Shown piece by piece: positions 1 to 6,800 of a stretch of DNA of 43,658 nucleotides; positions within the stretch are counted from its first letter, which is position 1, and each line of letters opens with the position of its first letter. A program made the position numbers and the translations under genes. The DNA comes from Natronolimnohabitans innermongolicus JCM 12255 (GTDB lineage Archaea; Halobacteriota; Halobacteria; Halobacteriales; Natrialbaceae), in NCBI RefSeq assembly GCF_000337215.1, contig NZ_AOHZ01000051.1, forward strand, positions 1-43,658, written 5' to 3'. The notes under the pieces were generated by a model. The model saw only the letters and a list, made by a program, of their open reading frames with translations, was not told the DNA's origin and did no database searches.

Positions 1-99
1 GAAGCTGACATGGGCGGCGGCGGCGGCATGAGCCCGTCGTTCCCCGGCGAGACCGTCGACGACGGCGAAGCCGACGAAGGACCGGAAGCGCCGTTCTAA
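1..99 (+). CDS. C-terminal fragment of an unidentified protein (5' truncated)
   Basis: The window opens inside a reading frame whose last 32 codons run to a TAA at 97-99. The visible tail has a run of five glycines after Asp-Met, then a Pro/Ser stretch, then an acidic end finishing in APF. The acidic, G/C-ending codons fit a real haloarchaeal gene. A Gly-rich, acidic tail occurs on many unrelated haloarchaeal proteins, so I cannot name the family. It converges on the ketopantoate reductase gene on the other strand. Confidence 0.6.
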   Translation, partial: EADMGGGGGMSPSFPGETVDDGEADEGPEAPF

Positions 100-117
100 C
101 GCGCAGCGTCGCCTCGA

Positions 118-128
118 GTTTCGTTTTT
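118..128 (+). terminator. T-rich terminator after the first gene
   Basis: A T-rich stretch with a run of five T (124-128) lies about 20 nt after the stop of the fragment at 1-99, in the gap between two convergent genes. Archaeal transcription usually ends at such T-runs without needing a hairpin. Assignment is by position and composition only. Confidence 0.4.
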
Positions 129-174
129 GGCGTCTTCGACTCGACAGTCTCGACGCCTCGCAACACCAGTACGG

Positions 175-1080
175 TTAGCGAAGGCCGTGCGATCGCTCCC
201 ACGTCCGCACCAGCGACGTGAGCAACCGGTTCGTCGAGACCTCGAGCGCGCACTCCTCACCCCGATCGACCACGTAGCCAGAGATTGCATCGATCTCCGT
301 GCGCCGCGTCGCGAGGATGTCCTGGTGCATCGAGGACGTGTTCGCGGTCGTCTCGCTCGCGACGCGTTCGAGCGCGGCCACCGCCTCGCGATTCGAGAGC
401 CGAACGTCGCACGCGCGAGCGACGCGGGCCGTTTCGCGAGCCGCCGAGCGGGCGAGATCGTTCGCCTCGTGTTCGAGAATAGCACCGTTTTCGCTTCTCG
501 AAAGCGCCGTCACCGGGTTGATACCGGCGTTGACGGCGAGTTTCTCCCACAATCGTCGCGGCATGTCGTCGGCGACGGTGGTCTCGAGTCCGGCCGCCTT
601 GAACAGGTCACCGATCCGATCAGCGCGGGCCGAACGGCCGCCCTCGCGTGGGCCGAGGACGATTTCACCGATTCCCGTACAGGCGACGACGCCGGGATCG
701 CGAAATAGCGCGCCGTAGGAGGCCGTTCCCGCGAGAACCGTGGTCTCGAGCGCGTCGGCGAGCGTCGTCTCGTTACCCATGCCGTTCTGGAGCGAGAGGA
801 CGGTGTCGTACGATCCGGTCGCGAGCGTTTCGGCCGCCGCTGCCGTGTCGAACGACTTGACGGTCACGACGGCGAGGTCTGCCTCGAGACCGCTGCCATC
901 GGTCGTCGCGTTCGGTGAGACCGTCGCCTCGAGTTCACCGACCAGTTCGAGGCCGGTCTCGCGAATCGTCCGTACGTGTGGATCCCGGCCGACGAGCGTG
1001 ACCTCGTTTGCGGCCTCGCGTGCCAGTGCGGCGCCGACGAGGCTGCCGAGGCTGCCGGCGCCGAAGACGACGATCTGCAT
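175..1080 (-). CDS. panE: 2-dehydropantoate 2-reductase (ketopantoate reductase, ApbA/PanE family)
   Basis: This 301-residue cytosolic enzyme should reduce ketopantoate to pantoate with NAD(P)H, a step of coenzyme A synthesis. The N-terminus is a Rossmann fold with GAGSLG at residues 7-12. The C-terminal helical domain carries the family pattern WEKLAVNAGINPVTAL, with the expected catalytic Lys180 and Asn184, followed by a segment with SSMHQDI and TEID that matches the substrate-site signature. The length is normal for the family. The start at 1080 is chosen because the glycine-rich loop begins at residue 7; an upstream in-frame start at 1167 would add 29 unrelated residues. The family is clear. 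Several paralogous 2-oxoacid reductases share it, so the exact substrate is likely but not proven. Confidence 0.9.
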   Translation of the reverse strand: MQIVVFGAGSLGSLVGAALAREAANEVTLVGRDPHVRTIRETGLELVGELEATVSPNATTDGSGLEADLAVVTVKSFDTAAAAETLATGSYDTVLSLQNGMGNETTLADALETTVLAGTASYGALFRDPGVVACTGIGEIVLGPREGGRSARADRIGDLFKAAGLETTVADDMPRRLWEKLAVNAGINPVTALSRSENGAILEHEANDLARSAARETARVARACDVRLSNREAVAALERVASETTANTSSMHQDILATRRTEIDAISGYVVDRGEECALEVSTNRLLTSLVRTWERSHGLR

Positions 1081-1121
1081 GGCCGAAGCGTTGGGTTCGT
1101 GTCGATAAAAGGGGTGGCGAC

Positions 1122-1375
1122 TCAGTCCTCGGTCCAGTAGTAACTGGCCTCGCGGCCAGGCCCACACGACGGACGGGAATCCGGGAGGCCGTCGTCGAGG
1201 GCGCCCATCTCACCGCACTCGAGACAGCGCCAGCGCGGGTGGACTTCGCCGAACTCGTGGCTCGACCGGACGTGTTCGATGCTCACCCCTCGAGGCCCTC
1301 CCACGGCGTGACGGAGAGTCACTCCTCGTCGTAGCCGCGAATGTGGTCGATCGCCTCTCCCACCTCGGTGGACAC
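1122..1375 (-). pseudogene. Broken rubredoxin-like zinc-ribbon protein (DUF7130-like)
   Basis: The 3' part reads as an intact 54-residue C-terminus (1122-1286) with SIEH, a WRCLECGEMG knuckle and the ending YYWTED. From memory this matches a small haloarchaeal family annotated as DUF7130. The usual N-terminal half is present but displaced. From a GTG at 1375 the frame encodes VSTEVGEAIDHIRGYDEE, then hits an in-frame TGA at 1319-1321 where a Gly codon is expected. It continues as LSVTPWEGLEG and shifts frame at the CCCC run near 1286-1289, where one base appears to be missing. The second zinc knuckle has also lost a Cys (RPSC instead of CPSC). A stop, a frameshift and a lost ligand together indicate a decayed gene. 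A shortened product from the GTG at 1286 remains possible. Confidence 0.7.
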
Positions 1376-1900
1376 CTCGTCTCGAGGCCGAATCGCGTCC
1401 GCTCTCGTTTGTGTGCAATGTGTATACGTAACACGAATTGGGTAACGGACCGCTCACGGATCCTGAACAGCGGAATATCGTCTTCGCGGGACGCTCTCGA
1501 GAACGGTTGCGAACCCAGCGGTGAAGTGATATAAACTCCAAGGCGCGATATCGAATGGGCTGGAGCCTCGAAACCCGGGCCGACCGGAGTGTCGACCGCG
1601 ACAGAAAACATGCCAGCATATCACATGGTAATAGAAAGCAATATACACCCTCCGTTCCGATACCCGTGAGATGGTAGTTAGCCGCGTCACTGGAACGGTC
1701 AGCCGGACGTTTCCAGTCGAATCAGGGGGTTTCAAAGCGACAGAATGGGCTATCTCCGCTTCAAGAAGTTACAGAGCACTCGGTATATGGCCGGTTCGAG
1801 TGGCTCTGGTTCGACCGCCGGTGACCGACGCGGGGCGGGCCATCAGATGCTCGCCTGTACTTGATACGTTCTCGAGCCGTCATACGGATGTGATCCACGG
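1376..1900. other. Intergenic region, no convincing gene
   Basis: The stretch between the broken zinc-ribbon gene and the hydrolase has no frame with haloarchaeal coding character. A 77-codon frame at 1671-1904 starts 27 nt after a TATA-like box (AATATAC, about 1639-1645) and overlaps the next start by ATGA, but its product is poor in acidic residues and its third positions are not GC-rich, so it is probably non-coding. It may mark the promoter region of the hydrolase. The segment around 1617-1650 is AT-rich. Confidence 0.4.
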
Positions 1901-2809
1901 ATGACAGGGACTGGTGTGACGACCGTTGGCAACTGTCGGATTAGCTACCGGCGAGCAGGGACAGACGGTCCACCTGTTGTCTTGCTTCACGGGGCCGGCA
2001 TCGACGACGCGACGGTCTCGTGGCGTCACGCGATCGACGTGCTAGCCGAGGACTATCGCGTCTACGGGATCGATTGGCCGGAGTACGGTCGGAGCACGGG
2101 TGACGTGACCCACACCATCGACACGTACGTCGACGTCCTCGAGGGCTTTCTCGAGTCGTTGCCCTACGAACGCGTCTCACTGGCCGGTATCTCGATGGGC
2201 GGCGGCGTGGCGCTGGGTTACGCCCTCGAGAACCCGAACCGCGTCGAGCAGTTGGCGCTCGTCGATAGCTACGGTCTCGGCGGTCGACTGCCGAACGCAC
2301 TCCCCTGGAAGGTACTGGGACAGATGCCCGGGGTGACCGAGTTCAGCAAGATCGCCGCCAGCGCCACGACCGACAGCGTTCGTCTGGTGCTCGATCATCT
2401 CGTCGCCGACGCGTCCGAGCTTCCCGACCCGTTCGTCGCGGACATCCGCCAGAAACTGATGGAACCGGGATCCATTCAGGCGTTCAAGGAATTCCAGAAC
2501 AACGAACTCTCCTTTAACGGCCGCGTCGCGACGAACTTCGTCGACGACCTCGAGTCGCTGTCGATGCCGACGCTGCTCGTCCACGGGAAACAGGACCCGT
2601 TGGTTCCCGTCGAGTGGTCGGTCCGCGCCGCGGATCGGATTCCGGAGGCCGACCTCGAGTTGCTCGACGACTGCGGCCACTGGACACCCCGCGAACGTCC
2701 CGAGCGGTTCAACGAAATGCTCCTCGAGTGGCTCCCCGACGACCGATGCGTCCCGACGCCTGAGTATCCGCCGGCCGAGATTCCGGGGCTGACTCGAGCG
2801 AGTTACTGA
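1901..2809 (+). CDS. Alpha/beta-hydrolase fold protein
   Basis: This is a 302-residue soluble hydrolase of the alpha/beta fold, in the group that includes C-C bond hydrolases and carboxylesterases. The oxyanion-hole motif HGAG lies at residues 30-33. The nucleophile elbow is GISMGGG with Ser98. The acid is in HGKQDPLVP (Asp232), and the catalytic His260 is in DCGHWTPRERP. All three catalytic residues are in their canonical places, so the enzyme should be active. The order and spacing resemble BphD/MhpC-type meta-cleavage product hydrolases, but no aromatic-degradation genes are nearby, so the substrate is unknown. It is transcribed alone, followed by a long AT-rich gap. Confidence 0.88.
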   Translation: MTGTGVTTVGNCRISYRRAGTDGPPVVLLHGAGIDDATVSWRHAIDVLAEDYRVYGIDWPEYGRSTGDVTHTIDTYVDVLEGFLESLPYERVSLAGISMGGGVALGYALENPNRVEQLALVDSYGLGGRLPNALPWKVLGQMPGVTEFSKIAASATTDSVRLVLDHLVADASELPDPFVADIRQKLMEPGSIQAFKEFQNNELSFNGRVATNFVDDLESLSMPTLLVHGKQDPLVPVEWSVRAADRIPEADLELLDDCGHWTPRERPERFNEMLLEWLPDDRCVPTPEYPPAEIPGLTRASY

Positions 2810-2943
2810 TCGATCGCCTTCTCGACACGGAGGGGTATAGTTTTATTACACTTTTATATTCTCAACCATCTCATCCGCAACTATCCCTCGTAATGAAACA
2901 GTAGCTAATTCGAATATATTCTGTACTAATTTGGGTGAACGGA

Positions 2944-2950
2944 TTTATAT
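2944..2950 (+). promoter_or_regulatory. TATA-like box upstream of the first secreted paralogue
   Basis: TTTATAT sits in an AT-rich tract (about 2835-2970), far richer in A/T than the surrounding genes. It is 62 nt before the ATG at 3012, predicting a leader of roughly 35-40 nt. Two further T/A-rich clusters at about 2840 and 2915 could be alternative or upstream elements. Confidence 0.4.
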
Positions 2951-3011
2951 CACCGATAATAATTGTGATGAGTGAGTTATCGGTTCTCGCCCGCTGGGCT
3001 GGAAGCATACG

Positions 3012-3878
3012 ATGGCAAATCGAACACCACTCTCACGACGTGATAGCTTGATGGCGATTGCGACCGGGAGCACGCTACTTGGCGGCGGCGCGCTGGTCGT
3101 ATCGGCCACTATGGACGACGACGGACGAGATGCCGAGGACGACGAAAACGGCGGAGACGACGAATCAGCCGAGGTCGATCCCGACGAAATCGAGTTCGTG
3201 GCAGCGTGCGTCGACGAGGAACGCGAGTTCGCGACGTTCCGGGTCGACAACGACAACGACGAGTCGGTCACGCTGACGACGGAGGGGACGTCAGTTATCG
3301 ACTTCGGTCGGAACGGCACCGATGAAACCGACGCCAGCAGCGACGACGACAGCGGCGACGTCGATCACGACGAGGCGGTCGAGCAGGTCAACTCGATCAT
3401 CGAAGACACGAACGAACGCCTCGAGAACGTCGATGATGTCGAACCGATCGACGAGATCGACGCGAATACCGGCGACGATGTCCAGGAGGAAGTATTCACG
3501 CAAGTCGTTGCCGAGATCAACGCTCAGTCCCAGGAGCTCCTCGGGACGGACATTGCGGGTGCTGTCGACACGCCCGACGAAGCTCGCGCGGAAGCCGACG
3601 AGATCGAAGCGGAGTACGGCGCCGCAGCACAAGAGGCCGTTGATGGGCTAAACGACGCCGCCGACAACGTCGAGGAGATACGTGAACTCACCGACCGTGG
3701 CGGCAGCGGGGACGGTTCGGCCGACGAACTGACCGTCGGCGCCGACGACTCGGAGACGGTCACGACCGGACTCGAGGACGACACGGCGACGGTATCGCTT
3801 CACCTGGACGGCGACGAGATCGCAGAGGCGACCGCCGATTACGACGAGATGGACAACTACTGCTCTCACAGCCCCTGA
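3012..3878 (+). CDS. Tat-exported acidic surface protein with an inserted helical domain
   Basis: The function of this 288-residue protein is unknown. Residues 8-32 look like a Tat signal (SRRDSLMAIATG, then a hydrophobic stretch), with no Cys, so it is probably released or surface-associated rather than a lipoprotein. An acidic linker follows. Residues about 59-96 (EFVAACVDEE, FATFRVDNDN) start a beta-sandwich of a type common on haloarchaeal surface proteins. The matching strands (ELTVGADDSETV, TATVSLHLDG, final NYC) come only at 239-284. Between them lie residues 121-227, a predicted helical segment about 63% identical (68 of 108 aligned positions, counted by eye) to one in the protein at 5789-6535. 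Cys66 and Cys284 could form a disulfide closing the beta domain. The start follows an AT-rich promoter tract. Confidence 0.8.
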   Translation: MANRTPLSRRDSLMAIATGSTLLGGGALVVSATMDDDGRDAEDDENGGDDESAEVDPDEIEFVAACVDEEREFATFRVDNDNDESVTLTTEGTSVIDFGRNGTDETDASSDDDSGDVDHDEAVEQVNSIIEDTNERLENVDDVEPIDEIDANTGDDVQEEVFTQVVAEINAQSQELLGTDIAGAVDTPDEARAEADEIEAEYGAAAQEAVDGLNDAADNVEEIRELTDRGGSGDGSADELTVGADDSETVTTGLEDDTATVSLHLDGDEIAEATADYDEMDNYCSHSP

Positions 3879-4221
3879 AGGCCAATGGACAGTAGAGAAC
3901 CGCTGTCCGTGAGGCACAACGGTTCCGCGATCGTTTCGATCACGCTGTTCTGTTGCACCGCTCGTTTCTGACGGGAGCGATACCTACGGTAGCGTTCCGG
4001 CTACCTGCGTCGCAGCGCGCTCGAGAACCGAAGGTCGGTCCGATCGGGAGATTCAAAAGCTGTCATCCGGTTATCGAACCACCGGTTCTGCGCTTTCGTT
4101 CGCCCGTCGTTCACCGCAGATCCGCACCGGCTACGGCGACCGAGCTAGTTCAGTACTAAACTACAATGAATTATAAATTTGTTTTTCGTCCATAACTTCT
4201 AAATATCAATGTTGATAATTA
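3879..4221. other. Intergenic region with AT-rich promoter
   Basis: No convincing gene. An imperfect hairpin with GGACAG/CTGTCC arms lies just after the upstream stop (3887-3908). The 3' end (about 4155-4221) is strongly AT-rich, with ATTATAAATTT near 4168-4178, and is the likely promoter for the membrane protein at 4222. A 68-codon frame at 3953-4159 is rich in Pro and Arg and lacks haloarchaeal acidic character, so I do not call it. Confidence 0.4.
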
Positions 4222-4842
4222 ATGGGCGTGGTTATCGATAACGAGTCGAAAGCCGCGATCGCACTCGGCGCGCTCGCTGGCGCACTCGCGTGGATCGTCG
4301 GATACGGCCTTACCTACGCCGCCTCGATCAGCGATCTCCGATCGAACGAACAGTACGACACCCTCGAGGCTGCAACCGACGAATCACTCGCCGTCGAGAT
4401 GGTCGGGTTGCTCTACTACAACGCGCACAACGTTGTCGCGGACGTTCCGCAGTACAGCGTTCTACAGGCGCTCGAGCCGAGTCACAACTTCGTCCTCGCA
4501 GAAGGCGGGAGCACCCTGGCGTTGTACGCGATCCCCGTATTGTTCTTGATGGGCGCCGGGGCGGTGGTCACGCTATACACCCACAGCACCGACGAGTCGG
4601 CGACAGACGCCGCGCTCTCCGGGTCGGTGATCGTCGTCGGCTACCTCCCGCTCGTCGTCTTCGGAACGTTCGTGTTTACGGTCGATCCGGGCAATGGAGC
4701 GATGGCGCCGGACCTGTTCCTGGCGATCGGGCTAGCCGGAACGTTCTATCCGCTCGTCCTGGGCGCACTCGGCGGCGTCGTCGCACACGTCGTTTCGCGC
4801 ACGCCCCAGAGCGGTTCGGTCTCCGATCCGAACAGTACGTGA
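4222..4842 (+). CDS. Multi-pass membrane protein of unknown function (DUF7978-like)
   Basis: This 206-residue protein has four predicted membrane helices: about residues 11-33, 92-113 (after a conserved-looking loop with YYNAHNVVADVP), 131-152 and 164-190. The tail is short and Ser/Asn-rich. The long outside loop between helices 1 and 2 is aromatic and acidic. The arrangement resembles a haloarchaeal membrane family annotated as DUF7978, recalled from memory and not checked. No enzymatic motif is visible. It lies between the two secreted paralogues, but promoter-like AT-rich DNA on both sides suggests it is transcribed separately. Confidence 0.75.
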   Translation: MGVVIDNESKAAIALGALAGALAWIVGYGLTYAASISDLRSNEQYDTLEAATDESLAVEMVGLLYYNAHNVVADVPQYSVLQALEPSHNFVLAEGGSTLALYAIPVLFLMGAGAVVTLYTHSTDESATDAALSGSVIVVGYLPLVVFGTFVFTVDPGNGAMAPDLFLAIGLAGTFYPLVLGALGGVVAHVVSRTPQSGSVSDPNST

Positions 4843-5788
4843 CGACCGTCACCATGTAGACGCCCGGGTTCTCGTCCGCGAGTCGCCGCCTCACGGACCA
4901 CCGAGGACCGTCACTGCACACCTGATCGCCAGAGGGCGTTCCGATCAGTGTATAACTCGTTTCAGTAGCTCCGCTACCATCGAGGTCGTTCCGAACTCGC
5001 CGACTCGCTCAGTCACGAGAATCGACGATTCTCGAACGACGTGGCCTCGAACTGATTCACCGACAGCCTCGAGCGACGTGTTATCGTGTGGTGGGTTCCC
5101 TCGAGCGGATGCGAGAACGAGTACGCCATCCGCAACCGGAACGGATCACCGGACGGCGCGACCGACACACCACGAGGGTCACGGGAGTATTCCGCCGTGG
5201 ATCCAACGTGCGTTACCGCGATTCAGGGACGGTCGCCCTCGAAGCCGTGCCGGGATCCGTATCCCTCGAGGTGACGAGTCCCCACCGGTTGCGACGGTAG
5301 TGACGTGACCGCTCCGTTCGACGGCTTCGACGGTCCTCGCGGCCGGTCGGTCGAGGGACGGCTTCGAGCGGATCGACTCAGCACGAACCGCTCGGTGTTC
5401 CGAAGCGAAGCGAGTTTCACGCTATCTAACCGATCGAGAGGGTACACCGTGGTATCGGCTCGAGTGGTGGATACGCGGATTCGTCTCCGTCGCGACGAGA
5501 GGGCAATCGTGCTATTGTCGTGGGGAACCCTCTTTCAACGCCCAGAGACGGCTGATTCGAGCTGTCGGTGACAAATAATCACGGTCCTCGACTGGTTCGA
5601 TCAAGCGGTAGTTCGATACGATGTTTATCTAATTCTCGAGTAATTATTCAGGTAATTAGTTGCAGAAATCTCAATTGGAATCAGTAGAACTAATGGGAGA
5701 ACTGGGAACTTTGAACGATATCTTCGTTTAATAGTGTCGTCTGCTGACCTTCCACACGCCTTCGTTACACTGCGAAGGTAGTGATCAA
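4843..5788. other. Long gene-poor gap with a gene remnant and AT-rich promoter
   Basis: Nearly 950 nt lack an intact gene. The minus strand carries a 66-codon coding-like remnant (4945-5145, listed separately). Further upstream on the same strand are short coding-like pieces interrupted by stops, for example a stretch around 5270-5340 reading RTVEAVERSGHVTTVA. The right end, about 5570-5790, is AT-rich and should contain the promoter of the gene at 5789. The pattern suggests a decayed gene on the minus strand. Confidence 0.45.
4945..5145 (-). pseudogene. Possible remnant of a decayed gene (C-terminal part)
   Basis: A 66-codon minus-strand stretch with good haloarchaeal codon use ends at a TGA at 4945-4947. 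It includes ADGVLVLASARGN, then VGESVRGHVVRESSILVTE. It has no start codon of its own and is closed upstream by a TGA at 5146-5148. The order of a hydrophobic strand, Gly/Arg turn, VGxSV helix and another strand is weakly reminiscent of the end of a universal stress protein, but this is only a resemblance. I infer a truncated, inactive gene; chance coding character is the alternative. Confidence 0.35.
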
Positions 5789-6535
5789 ATGAGTCAACAA
5801 CGATGGACACAGGTCCTTGCGGTAACGTTCGCCATCCTTATGGCGTCATCTGCGGCGCTGGTCGGCTTCGGGTCGGTCGCGGCGCAGACGTCTGAAGAAG
5901 ACGCAGTCGAAGAGGTCAACGAAGACATCGCGGAAATCAACGAACGGTTCGAGAACGTCGACGACATCGAAGAAGTAGAGGAGTTTGACGCGGACGTACA
6001 GGAAGACCTACAGGATGAGACGTTCGATCAAATAGTTGCGGAGATCAACGCCCAGTCCCAGGAACTCCTCGGGACGGACATTGCGGATGATGTCGACACG
6101 CCCGAGGACGCCCGCGAGGAAGCTGACGCGATCGAAGATGAGTACGGTGTCGCAGCCCAGGACGCCGTTGACGCGCTGAACGACGGCGCGGACACCGTCG
6201 AGGACTGGCAGCAACTCGCCGAAGAACTCGAAGAGGCTGAGGAAGAGGCCCCTGACGAAGACGAAGAAGAGGCCCCTGACGAAGACGAAGAAGAGGCCCC
6301 TGACGAAGACGAAGAAGAGGCCCCTGACGAAGACGACCTCGAGATCCCTGATGACGCCGGAACCATCGTCGTCGAGGAACTCACCGTCGAAGAGCTGACC
6401 GGCATGGAGATCAATATCGAGAACATCTACGTGATCCTCGACAGTATCGTGGAGGACATGCCGGTTGACGACCTACCGGAGGACCCCAACGATGACGAGT
6501 CGTACGATGAGAGCGACGACAAACACTGTCCGTAG
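5789..6535 (+). CDS. Secreted acidic protein sharing a helical domain with the 3012-3878 product
   Basis: The function of this 248-residue protein is unknown. Residues 1-33 form a Sec-type signal peptide (hydrophobic VLAVTFAILMASSAALVGF, cleavage near AAQT). Residues about 36-143 are the helical domain shared with the upstream protein, including an identical run VAEINAQSQELLGTDIA. Next comes a very acidic linker with four EEAPDEDE-type repeats (about 151-183), then a C-terminal part with VVEELTVEELTGMEINIENIYV and an acidic tail ending DKHCP. Unlike its paralogue, it has no beta-sandwich halves around the shared domain. It has a Sec rather than a Tat signal, which is unusual between relatives in one genome. 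A T-run terminator follows. Confidence 0.82.
   Translation: MSQQRWTQVLAVTFAILMASSAALVGFGSVAAQTSEEDAVEEVNEDIAEINERFENVDDIEEVEEFDADVQEDLQDETFDQIVAEINAQSQELLGTDIADDVDTPEDAREEADAIEDEYGVAAQDAVDALNDGADTVEDWQQLAEELEEAEEEAPDEDEEEAPDEDEEEAPDEDEEEAPDEDDLEIPDDAGTIVVEELTVEELTGMEINIENIYVILDSIVEDMPVDDLPEDPNDDESYDESDDKHCP
6242..6336 (+). repeat. Four 24-nt tandem coding repeats (EEAPDEDE)
   Basis: A 24-nt unit beginning GAAGAGGCCCCTGACGAAGA starts at 6242, 6266, 6290 and 6314, nearly identical at the nucleotide level. The repeats keep the frame and encode an acidic, Pro-containing linker. Near identity at silent positions suggests recent expansion by slippage, so copy number may differ between strains. Confidence 0.95.
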
Positions 6536-6583
6536 CGACTGACGAACACCACTCGAGGGCGCGAGCGACTCTCGAGCGCACCG

Positions 6584-6592
6584 TTCTTTTTT
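6584..6592 (+). terminator. T-run terminator after the secreted protein gene
   Basis: TTCTTTTTT lies about 50 nt after the stop at 6535, preceded by a GC-rich stretch with CTCGAG inverted words. This is a standard archaeal termination signal and separates this gene from the convergent polymerase gene. Confidence 0.5.
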
Positions 6593-6800
6593 GTACTCGG
6601 CGGAAGCGTCCCGTAGTTCACTCGGCGTTGAACGCACTCACCAAGCACTCTGGCACCGAGTACATCGGCTTGCAGACAGCGTACCAGACCCGTCGACGGC
6701 TACGAGAGCACCGGTCTCGGTTGCGGACAGTTTCGTTTCCGTTCTGAGAAACCGTCCGATGAACTACGCGCCGAAGATGGAAGAAGAGCGAAACACGGTA

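Noticed and set aside
1671-1904. A 77-codon gene coupled by ATGA to the hydrolase
   Set aside because: Promoter spacing is tempting, but third positions are not GC-biased and the product has few acidic residues.
3953-4159. A 68-codon plus-strand gene
   Set aside because: The product is Pro/Arg-rich and lacks the acidic bias and G/C-ending codons of real neighbours.
5078-5571. Two short plus-strand genes in the long gap
   Set aside because: Composition is unlike haloarchaeal proteins, and the opposite strand of part of this stretch looks more coding-like.
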